DNA of 64,000 nucleotides. Source: Prevotella sp. BV3P1 (GTDB taxonomy: Bacteria > Bacteroidota > Bacteroidia > Bacteroidales > Bacteroidaceae). The first letter of the stretch is position 1; each line of letters opens with the position of its first letter. Positions 38,855 through 47,000 of this stretch are shown piece by piece. The position numbers were made by a program, and so were the translations under genes. A model generated the notes under the pieces. It did no database searches, was not told where the DNA came from, and worked only from the letters and a program-made list of their open reading frames with translations. The stretch spans positions 96,854 through 160,853 of the forward strand of contig NZ_AWXC01000037.1 of assembly GCF_000479005.1 (NCBI RefSeq), written 5' to 3'.

Positions 38855-38940
38855 CACACTCCAATCAAGTGATTGCTTCTGTTGGAGTGTGGGGAGGTGT
38901 GTCAAAAAGGAGTATCTTCGTTTTGACACACTATTCTTTT
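38855..38940 (+). terminator. Two tandem hairpins after the SIMPL gene
   Basis: First: CACACTCCAA (38855-38864) with TTGGAGTGTG (38882-38891). Second: GTGTGTCAAAA (38897-38907) with TTTTGACACAC (38921-38931), followed by TATTCTTTT. Both are perfect. Confidence 0.75.
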
Positions 38941-39057
38941 ACTGATAGAAGCTTGGTTCATCATGTTCCGCCGCATTTTTAGATCGATTTTTGTGTCCCT
39001 GTTGCGGAATATATTACCCCAAGCCCTCGACTGCTGACAAACAAATTCTGTTCATTT

Positions 39058-39445
39058 TTTTTATCTAAAAAGGCCCTTAAAACGGCTCTCCCAAACTTTC
39101 AATCTGGAAAAAAATAATAGGCAAAGCAGGTGCAAATTTGCTTTTGTTTTGCAGGATTCATCGGCTTTTTTCGCAAATCCTATGAGTTGACTCTATTAAA
39201 AGCATCACTTTGTCGGTCAACTAGCATGCGCTTGAACCGCAAAAGCATGCAAATAGCCGCCTTTAAAGCATGCTTTTAGGCGTAAAATGGTCGAGAAATA
39301 GGCACTTCTTTACGGTAGTAAATTCTAATGTTTTGTGTGACAATACTTTATAAAAATCGCTCATATTTTGCGTATTTGCAACCACGACCAAGTGAGTTTG
39401 CAAATACGCCAAGGATACAGACGCTTGTTGTCAAGTAAATTCGTA
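39058..39445 (+). repeat. Dispersed intergenic repeat, copy C
   Basis: Same blocks as copy A and in the same order: TTAAAACGGC (39077-), CAAACTTTCAA (39092-), AATAGGCA (39116-), AAAAGCATC (39198-), GCATGC and AAAAGCATGC (39224-39250), TAAAGCATGCTTTTA (39264-39278), ATCGCTCATATTTTGCGTATT (39357-39377), and TTGTCAAG (39428-39435). The arms GCGTATTTGC (39370-39379) and GCAAATACGC (39400-39409) form a perfect 10-base inverted repeat. It fills most of the gap between the SIMPL gene terminator and the next promoter. Confidence 0.8.
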
Positions 39446-39572
39446 TGTAGGTTCATCATGCCGCAGCCATTCAGCCATACACGTTGCATCTTGTTAGCGT
39501 TTGGCTACTTTTTCGTTAATGCCCTCCATGTGGGGAGATTTCACTCAAAAATGGCATTATTTCAAAAAATAT

Positions 39573-39603
39573 TTTGCTTATATTCGGAATATGTGTAACT
39601 TTG
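39573..39603 (+). promoter_or_regulatory. Promoter for the small acidic protein / fimbrillin unit
   Basis: TTTG (39573-39576), 19-base spacer, TAACTTTG (39596-39603). The first convincing gene starts about 500 bases downstream, so the leader is unusually long. Confidence 0.7.
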
Positions 39604-40110
39604 CCGGCAAATAGAACAGTTAAAAGAAAAAAAGAAAGTTCCTGACAGTAAATGTGTTTCATAAAAAGAAACGAAGATTAATCAAAAAAGAAAGCATCTG
39701 TTTTTATATTTTTTAACCTAAAATATTTGCATAATTAAAATGAATTTTACACCCCCCCACGTATTTATCGCCATTTAACAGGAATGCTGCAATTTGGCAT
39801 TCTTTGTTTTCTGTGTATATGTACTTGCACGGATTTCTTAGAAATCCTTTCTATTTTTCTCAACAATGCTGCCGTTTGCAACATGTCGCCTTTGCAAAAA
39901 GGCATTACTTATTCCCTATTTCTTTTATTCGTTTTTTCAACCTGTAGGACGAATATCAAATTTCTTATAAAAAAAGAAAGAAATACATTGCACCAGTTTG
40001 TCATATCATCCCTATAGAACTCGAAGGCCTACTTACTGTAGTAAGTGGACAAAACTCTAACAGGAATTTGCTGCTGATGCAGCATAAATTTTAACGAAAT
40101 ATTGAGAATT
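39604..40110 (+). other. Long structured leader, no gene
   Basis: About 500 AT-rich bases between the promoter and the small acidic protein gene. It holds a run of seven C's near 39752, and small hairpins: GAATGC/GCATTC (39782-39802), GGATTTC-TTA-GAAATCC (39831-39847), GCCTTT/AAAGGC (39888-39903), ACTTACT/AGTAAGT (40031-40046) and TGCTGC/GCAGCA (40069-40084). A frame at 39784-40017 exists but looks non-coding. Confidence 0.5.
39831..39860 (+). terminator. Attenuator-like hairpin in the leader
   Basis: GGATTTC (39831-39837) pairs with GAAATCC (39841-39847) across TTA, followed by TTTCTATTTTTCT. It lies inside the leader, so it could end transcription early. Confidence 0.5.
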
Positions 40111-40311
40111 ATGGACAAAAAAGAATTCAAGAAGGAAAAAGCGTATATCAAGCCTACTATCGAGGTAGTTAGAGTGAATATCGAAGACCAGATGCTGGCC
40201 GGCAGCCCCGCCGTGCAGCCCGGTGTCACTGTAGAACCGCCTACAGAGGACGACGATGAGGAAATCTCAGGCGCCAAGAAGTTCAATATGTGGAGCGAAT
40301 GGGAGGATTGA
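40111..40311 (+). CDS. Small acidic protein with a KPxI start motif
   Basis: A 66-residue protein starting MDKKEFKKEKAYIKPTIEVV. Basic N-terminus, a hydrophobic/aliphatic middle (EVVRVNIEDQMLAG) and an acidic tail (PPTEDDDEEISG) ending in an aromatic stretch (FNMWSEWED). No signal peptide or membrane helix. The ATG at 40111 is preferred over an upstream TTG at 40102. A similar protein lies at 43744. Short proteins of this kind are common in Bacteroidota, but I know of no assigned function. It sits 88 bases upstream of a large fimbrillin-like lipoprotein gene. Confidence 0.75.
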   Translation: MDKKEFKKEKAYIKPTIEVVRVNIEDQMLAGSPAVQPGVTVEPPTEDDDEEISGAKKFNMWSEWED

Positions 40312-40399
40312 CATATTCCATGCGGCATTTCCAGCACGCTCCGTATTCAGGAAAAATAGATGAACAAATTAAAAATGGACAGATAAAAACAACAAGATA

Positions 40400-43159
40400 A
40401 TGAAAACAACGAAATTCCTATTATCATTGGGCATCTTTGCCTCACTTGGCATGCTTGCCTCTTGTGCCGACGACGACCTTACCAACGGTGGTGGGAAAGA
40501 AGACGGCGACCGCGGCACTGCCGTAACCTTCACTTTGAGCGACGCGCAGGAGGACGCTCAAAACGCCATGATGGCACCTGTCGCCGGCAGCACCCGCGCC
40601 TTCAGCGGAGAAGTCACCCGCGCGGGGTTTACCAACGCGCTCTCCATGCAGGGTCTCACGCCCGAAGATCTCACCACGCAGAAGCTGCCCGTGCTGGGCG
40701 GTGACGGCAACACATGCCTCATCGAGACCACCGTGGCGGGCGTTAATCCCGTGAAGCACACAGGGGCTCAGACCCGTGCCAACATCTCTACGGCTATTAC
40801 TGACAAGTTTTCCTCCATCGGCTACCGCGGCACCACTGCGGCCGGCATCAGCAACACACCGTGGTTCCACAACAAGGAGACTAATTCCGACGGCACGCTC
40901 GTAGAGGATATCCGTTGGGCGTGGGAGCAGCCCTACGGCCGCTTCTATGGTATCTCTCCGCAGGTAACTACTGCCTACAACAAGCTCACCGTTTCCGGTG
41001 CAAGCTACACCTCCACGCCGTATGTGGAGTTCGAGGTGGAGCAGGACGTGAAGAAGCAGAAGGATCTGATGACGGCCTGCTCGGGCGTGGTGCAATATGC
41101 CACCCGCTTCGTCGCTCCCGAGACCAACCTCAGGTTCCGCCACGCCCTCACCGCCGTACGCTTCAAGGTGGGTTCCAACCTCTCTTGGAACAAGACCATC
41201 GACAAGGTGGAGATTATCGGAGCCATGAGCAAGGGCAAATACACCCTGCCAACCGACGAGACTGGCGCGGGTGCCGGCTGGAGCAACCAGAGCGACCCGC
41301 AGACCTTTACCCTCGGCGGTGACGGCACGGTGAACGTGAGCACCTCCGCAGCCGTGAACCATATCATCATGGGTAACACGGGCGACAACTATACCTTCTA
41401 CATGATACCGCAGTCGCTTTCCGGCGTGAGTGTGAAAATCCACTTTGCCGACGGCTCCACGCCCATCAGCGCGAACCTCTCCGGCACATGGAAGCCCGGC
41501 ACCACGAAGACCTATGCCCTGTCGCAGAACACCTCCACATGGCAATACCAGTTAGTTGTTACCGACCCTGCTGCCGCAGCCTACACCTCCACCACCACGG
41601 GCAGCTACACCGTGCAGAGCTATCGTCGGGCTCCCGATGGCACGCAGCAGCCTGTAAAGTGGAAGGTAGTGGGTTATGACGGCAATGGCGACGGAAACTA
41701 CTCCATGACCGACAAGCCCTCTTGGCTCACCTCTCTGAGCATGGAGGAGGGTGATGGCGGCACTGCCGCCGAAGCCGGCACTGCCACGCTCAAAACCGAT
41801 ATTGTCGACCTGCTCGCCGCTCGCAACAAAGCATTGAAATCTGCCAAGGCATTAGGTTCCGCAAGCAGTCCCTACGACCTCTCCACCAAAGGTGGCAGCG
41901 TGGCTCGCAGCACTGCCAACTCTTATGTCATCTCCGCGCCCGGGCATTATGAGATTCCGCTGGTCTATGGCAATGCCATCACAGGCGGTGTAACCAATTC
42001 CCATGCCTACTCAAGTTCCGTTCCAAACAGAGGTGTGCTTCAACACTTCAAGGACCATGCCGACCACGACATCACCGACCCTTGGATTACGCAGAGCAAC
42101 AGCGGAGCCAACGCTCCCGACAATGCCAAAGTGGTCTGGGCAGATGAGAGCGGACTCGTCACCAATCTTTCCGTCACTGGCAGTGGCACCAATGCCTTCG
42201 TGAAGTTCGAGGTGCCCGCCTCTGCTATCAAGAACGGTAATGCCGTCATCGCCGTCACGAAGGGAGGCACTGTGGTGTGGTCATGGCATCTGTGGTTCGC
42301 TCCGCAGAACGTGCTCAATACCACCGCCGTGACAAACAAGGACGGTGCTGTATTTAGCCTCACTAACGAGAACTTAGGTTTCAAGTACACCGCTTGGAGA
42401 GTCACTACCTATTCCGCTCCGCACAGCGTCAAGGTGAAGGTTGAGCAGACCATCGGTCAGGCTGGTGGCAAGCAGGTAGGCTATATTACCATCACGCAGA
42501 ACAATGGCAGCGTGCGGGAAGGCTACAACACTTTGTATCAGTTCGGTCGTAAGGATGCCTTACCCGGCACGAATGCCATTGCGCAGGGTAGTTTTTCTAT
42601 CGATAACACCGCTGGCGGTCGTTCCATAGGTTATGCCATCCAGCATCCTGAGAATATGTTCAGGAATGCGGGGGGGGCTAGCCAAAACGAGTTTGACTGG
42701 TGCAATACCTCTTATTCTAACTTGTGGTCTACAGATTTTCCTGACTTGTGGACTGCAGCAACCGTATATCATTTCGTCTTCGGCCAAGATGACGTCAAGA
42801 CTGTCTACGATCCCAGCCCCGCTGGCTTCAAGTTGCCTGCCCTCAATACCTTCACGGGTTTCACCACCAATGGTGAGAATTACGGCCCTAAGAATGTCAG
42901 GGGTGCTTGGGAGAACGGTTGGAACTTCAACAACAAGATTTCCAGCCCTGATGCCACCGTCTATTTCCCCGCTTCGGGTTTACGCAGCTTTACCAACGGT
43001 TCGCTGAACAATGTGGGCAGCGAAGGCCTCTGTTGGACGTGCCACTTGTACGGTCTGCCCTATGGTGTTAGCCTGTCCTTCTACCAGCGACACGTGATCC
43101 CGTACGACGATATACGAGAACGGTCTTCCGGGTGCTCTGTCCGCCCCGTCTCAGAATAA
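40400..43159 (+). CDS. Large fimbrillin-like lipoprotein
   Basis: A 919-residue surface lipoprotein: signal MKTTKFLLSLGIFASLGMLASC (lipobox LASC). The N-terminal 380 residues resemble the fimbrillin family (Mfa-like): FTLSDAQ.., PVAGSTRAF, a conserved F.HALTAVRFKVGSNLSWNKTI segment and YTFYMIPQSLSGVSVKIHF. The C-terminal part (YDPSPAGFKLPALNTFTGF, YFPASGLRS, SSGCSVRPVSE) looks like a FISUMP-type domain. It would be lipidated at the outer membrane and may be a tip or accessory fimbrial protein or an adhesin. The gene is clearly richer in G+C than its neighbours, and a long antisense frame is a side effect of that. Confidence 0.85.
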   Translation: MKTTKFLLSLGIFASLGMLASCADDDLTNGGGKEDGDRGTAVTFTLSDAQEDAQNAMMAPVAGSTRAFSGEVTRAGFTNALSMQGLTPEDLTTQKLPVLGGDGNTCLIETTVAGVNPVKHTGAQTRANISTAITDKFSSIGYRGTTAAGISNTPWFHNKETNSDGTLVEDIRWAWEQPYGRFYGISPQVTTAYNKLTVSGASYTSTPYVEFEVEQDVKKQKDLMTACSGVVQYATRFVAPETNLRFRHALTAVRFKVGSNLSWNKTIDKVEIIGAMSKGKYTLPTDETGAGAGWSNQSDPQTFTLGGDGTVNVSTSAAVNHIIMGNTGDNYTFYMIPQSLSGVSVKIHFADGSTPISANLSGTWKPGTTKTYALSQNTSTWQYQLVVTDPAAAAYTSTTTGSYTVQSYRRAPDGTQQPVKWKVVGYDGNGDGNYSMTDKPSWLTSLSMEEGDGGTAAEAGTATLKTDIVDLLAARNKALKSAKALGSASSPYDLSTKGGSVARSTANSYVISAPGHYEIPLVYGNAITGGVTNSHAYSSSVPNRGVLQHFKDHADHDITDPWITQSNSGANAPDNAKVVWADESGLVTNLSVTGSGTNAFVKFEVPASAIKNGNAVIAVTKGGTVVWSWHLWFAPQNVLNTTAVTNKDGAVFSLTNENLGFKYTAWRVTTYSAPHSVKVKVEQTIGQAGGKQVGYITITQNNGSVREGYNTLYQFGRKDALPGTNAIAQGSFSIDNTAGGRSIGYAIQHPENMFRNAGGASQNEFDWCNTSYSNLWSTDFPDLWTAATVYHFVFGQDDVKTVYDPSPAGFKLPALNTFTGFTTNGENYGPKNVRGAWENGWNFNNKISSPDATVYFPASGLRSFTNGSLNNVGSEGLCWTCHLYGLPYGVSLSFYQRHVIPYDDIRERSSGCSVRPVSE

Positions 43160-43209
43160 TTCGATTGATTTTATTCATCCGATTTATTGCCTGTGGTCTT
43201 CAAAGCCAC

Positions 43210-43365
43210 TGGCGTAAATACCGGCGAAGCCGGTCGGCAAATATTTTTGCGGGCGTAAGCCCGATCGCAGCCCACAAGGGCTTGCAAAACCAGAGATAAA
43301 CAACATTATTCACCAACCATCAAGGGCTGCGGGGCATCGCAGCATCCGCAGCCCACAAGTGGTTG
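43210..43365. repeat. Hairpin-rich spacer with a 13-base direct repeat
   Basis: Stems: ACCGGC-GAA-GCCGGT (43220-43234), CGGGC/GCCCG (43250-43263), AGCCC/GGGCT (43269-43282), and GGGCTGCGG/CCGCAGCCC (43324-43332, 43346-43354). CGCAGCCCACAAG is repeated exactly at 43266-43278 and 43347-43359, 81 bases apart. It sits between the fimbrillin-like gene and an IS30 fragment. No gene. Confidence 0.65.
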
Positions 43366-43380
43366 GAAAATGCATTAAAT

Positions 43381-43602
43381 GCGAAGATATATTTTGCACA
43401 CCCCCTCCTGCTCATGGGAAAATGGCTCATTGAGTACACAAACAAACTTTATAGGCAGTATATTCCAAAAAAAAAGAGTGATTTCAAGGATTTTAAGGAT
43501 AATCAAATCAAGGAATATCAACATAAAATAAATGCCAGACCAAGAAAAAAGTTGGGATTCAGAACACCACTTGAAACCTTTTACTTAAATTTGCAAACGT
43601 AG
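43381..43602 (+). pseudogene. IS30-family transposase fragment (C-terminal end)
   Basis: About 74 codons. IYFAHP, then EYTNKLYRQYIPKKKSDF, IKEYQHKINARPRKKLGFRTPLETFYLN match the end of IS30-type transposases, where SWE.G..EN.N...RQY.PK is typical. A one-base frameshift splits the SWENG part (one frame) from the EYTNKL part (the next). There is no 5' part or inverted-repeat partner nearby, so it is a dead remnant. Confidence 0.82.
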
Positions 43603-43648
43603 TTGCATTTTAAGTTGAATCTACCGAAGCTGAAAAATATACATTTTT

Positions 43649-43678
43649 TTTGTAATTACAAATTTCTTATTATCTTTG
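43649..43678 (+). promoter_or_regulatory. Promoter for the second small acidic protein unit
   Basis: TTTG (43649-43652), an 18-base spacer and TATCTTTG (43671-43678), 66 bases before the start codon. Confidence 0.75.
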
Positions 43679-43743
43679 CACGGATATATATATAAATGTG
43701 AGGGGGTGTGCCTGTTTAGCATATCCCCTAAAAAGCAAATGAG

Positions 43744-43908
43744 ATGAACAATAAGAAGTATTTGAAGCCATCTATCGTATTGCTTCCTTTGCAAATTGTT
43801 GGTCCGAATATAGGCTCGCAGAACGATGCAGAGGTGCAAGGCGATGATTATCAAGACGGAATGGTTTGGGATGATGATTCCCAAAGTTGGAAATGGCCCA
43901 ATCCCTAA
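43744..43908 (+). CDS. Second small acidic protein with a KPxI start motif
   Basis: A 54-residue protein, below the usual gene-finder cut-off: MNNKKYLKPSIVLLPLQIVG, then an acidic stretch (NDAEVQGDDYQDG) and a tryptophan-rich acidic end (WDDDSQSWKWPNP). Good promoter, ATG at 43744, TAA at 43906. It shares with the 66-residue protein at 40111 the basic start, the Y[IL]KP[ST]I core and the acidic W-containing tail. The T9SS cargo gene starts 140 bases downstream. A frame opening at 43826 that joins the cargo gene overlaps it and is probably not used. Function unknown. Confidence 0.7.
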   Translation: MNNKKYLKPSIVLLPLQIVGPNIGSQNDAEVQGDDYQDGMVWDDDSQSWKWPNP

Positions 43909-44047
43909 ACAGGTTATTGGCTCAATCTATGGTGCTGTGGTAGGTAGCGGAGGAGACCACTATGTACAAACAGTAAAAATAATCATTTATTTCTCCATAA
44001 TAAAAAACATAAACACATCGGATTATTTTTTACTCCGATTTAATTTT

Positions 44048-47000
44048 ATGACAAAGATGAAGCAGTTTTTACACATAACCGCATCTACAATCTTCATGCT
44101 TTTGGTCTTCTGCTTGCCCATGTCGGCTTTTGAATATGTGGACGTGACTCCTTTGAACAGTAAGGTGTCGAAAGTGGACGTGGGAGGCGACAAAGTCAGC
44201 AGCATCACGCTGACCGTTACGCTCAAAGACAACGAAGCCCCCAACGGACAGGCGCAATTACGTTTGGCGACGGATAAAAACAAACTGGTGATGGGTGAAA
44301 CCACACAGTTGTTGGATAATGTGCTCACACAAAAATCCACAAATCCCAACGTTTGGGAAATCACATGGAACAACGTCAAGGCAGGCAGCTATAAGGTGTA
44401 TTTCCAACAAACAGATGGCAGCGAACACACTTATTTGCATGACATTCAGGTGGTGGAATTGCCGGAACCACCGGCTCCGAAATTAACCTTGACAAAAAAG
44501 GATGTGACATGCGGCTCTCTGGGATATGTAAATGTTGAGTTGGCAGGAGGAGCAAAACCGTTCAGTTATAAAGCAACTATTACACATTATAGAGGAGGAA
44601 GCGACATTAGAACTAAAGAAAATACCTCCGATAGGGGTTGGGTGATCAACAATTTAGCAGATGGCGACGAAGTGACTGTTGAGGTGACCGATGTTAAGAG
44701 CAGGAAAGCCTCTGCTTCCATCGGTTCTATCAGTTCTGTTTCTCCAGTATTTTGGCCAGATGGATCCAATTATTTTGTCAAGCGTACGGGGAAGGATACT
44801 TTCGACTATTATACGTCGTTTAAGATTGCATGCGATGATGAGAAGAGCTTGCAGGAAGCATTGGAAATGTTGGTGAAAACGGCTAAAATTAGGGCAAAAG
44901 ATAACAATGGAGAGTGGTTCCCGCTTGAATTTGCCTCCGCTTATACCCATAAATTTTGGAGTGGTTATTATCGTTATTTCTTTAAAATCCCCTTTGACAA
45001 CGGAAAGTTAGACATCAAGGATCGGAGATATGATATAAAATATACACAGCTTTGCGAGGGAGAGAAAACAAAAGATTTCTATTTTTGGGACACTACCGTG
45101 AATCAAATGCTGAATCTCTCACCATACGCAGTTGGAACGCCGACAGATGATTGCGGATGGAAGGATACCTCCTATGGTGTGTCATATAATTTTGCAGGAA
45201 ATGAAGGTATGAGTGGGACACGTGTTTATTATTTTATGGACGATGCGCATCGCTATGCAAAAATCTATAAGCAAAACGCCGACCTTACCTATCCTACTGA
45301 GCCTTTGATAGAGGCTCCTATGTGGACAGAACAGTTTGATATCGACAAAAAAATCTCATTCAAATTACCAGGGACCGGTGTGTACAAGATGGTTTATTCC
45401 ACAGGTAACCCGCAAACAGATTTTGAACGCGAATTTATTGTGAGTGATCCCAAGCCGGAAATGGTTTATTATGCGGCTTCTGATAATTACAGAAGATTTC
45501 AGAGAAGGGACTTAGGTATACATGGCAATACAGCCGGTATCGTTTTCTCCACTAACAACTTGGAAGCTCCTTTCCAAGTGATTATAAGCAGACCTGATGG
45601 CAAGAAGGACTTTATGATCACTGATTTTGGTGACGACCACGAATATCAAAAAACAATCAACTTCCCGCAGACGATAGACTTCACTAAGTCAAACAGCCAC
45701 TACAACATCGGAGATTTGCCGGCAGGTGATTATGTGTTTACGCTAAAAGACCGATGTGGAAGAACAAGCGACCAAGGCATCCGAATTGAAGACGACAACC
45801 TGATGACCTATAAGCTGAGAAGGGACCACGGATATGGCGAAGGAGTTTTGGTTGAGTATAGTTGTGATAACCAAAGCAACAAAGTAAATTTTGACTTTGG
45901 GACTAGTCAAGACAAGAATATGTTTTCTTGGCCAACCTTACATTATGGATATGTCACCCAAACAGTTAAGAGTTCTACTTCCAACAATTGGAGGTACAGT
46001 TCTGATAAACCGAGTGAATTGAAGGACGAGGTTTATTTCGGCATCAGCTATTATCCCACTATCATAAACGGCGCCTCTGTACAGGCAATAACAGACCAGG
46101 AGGTTTATTCGGCAATTGCAAAAGAAACACGCACATATTCTCCTTATGAGGTCATGAACATCCATAAGAATGATGGCACCGCTTCTTGGAAGCCAGTGGA
46201 TCAGCCTGACCCATATTGGGCAAAGTCATATAAGTTTGTTTTTAAGCCAAGCGAGCTGAATGCTTTTGATGTGACTGGAGCTTCTTGTGATGTTGCTGCG
46301 AAGAAAGGTAATATTTCTGTTTCCTTACAAAGTGGAAAGACTGTTACCATGCCGGCTACGTATGAACTTTATAAAGCAGATGCAAACGGAAATCCGCAAG
46401 GAGCTGCCATCCAAACTTACACAGCGCGTTCTACTGAACAGGCAAATGTGGTGTGGAAAGATCTTGTAAAAGGTTTTTATGCTGTTAGAATTACTTACGG
46501 CTCTGGCGGAAGTTGCGAAGTGAAAAAGGTTGTTGACCTGACGACTGCTGACCTTCCTCAAGTCAATGTGAAAACTCCTAACGGTTTTAAGGTGAATGAT
46601 AATATCCATATAGACATTACCGATGGCATGAAACCATTGCAAGTTTCTCTCCCTGTTTCAAGCCATATTTACGACGTAGAGTGGTATGATGTCACGGGTG
46701 GAAAGAACGAATTGAAGCAAAACGGTAATAATATTTACGTTACTTTCACGGAGCCAGGAACATATACTTATGAAATCCGGACTCAGTTTACCGGCAACAC
46801 CTCATGTTCGGGTTCTTCGGGAGGGACAAGATTGGTAAAATTCGTTGTTACTCGCAATGAACAAAAGAACTACTGGATTGGAAGCACCGATAAGAACACT
46901 GGTGACAACTTCAGCGTTGCGTCTAACTGGACAGCTAACAAAGTACCTACTGAAGGGGAAGACATTGTTTTTGCAACCGAGGAAAACAACAACGGCCATG

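Noticed and set aside
39784..40017. A 77-codon frame with a hydrophobic start in the fimbrillin leader
   Set aside because: It overlaps an attenuator-like hairpin, its composition is that of AT-rich noncoding DNA, and no domain or good start context is seen.
40442..41545. A 367-codon frame antisense to the fimbrillin-like gene
   Set aside because: It lacks signal or domain features, has a histidine/glycine/valine-rich composition typical of an antisense shadow, and lies fully inside a real gene.
43826..44047. The N-terminal extension of the T9SS cargo frame
   Set aside because: It overlaps the small acidic protein gene in another frame and puts 74 residues before the signal peptide.
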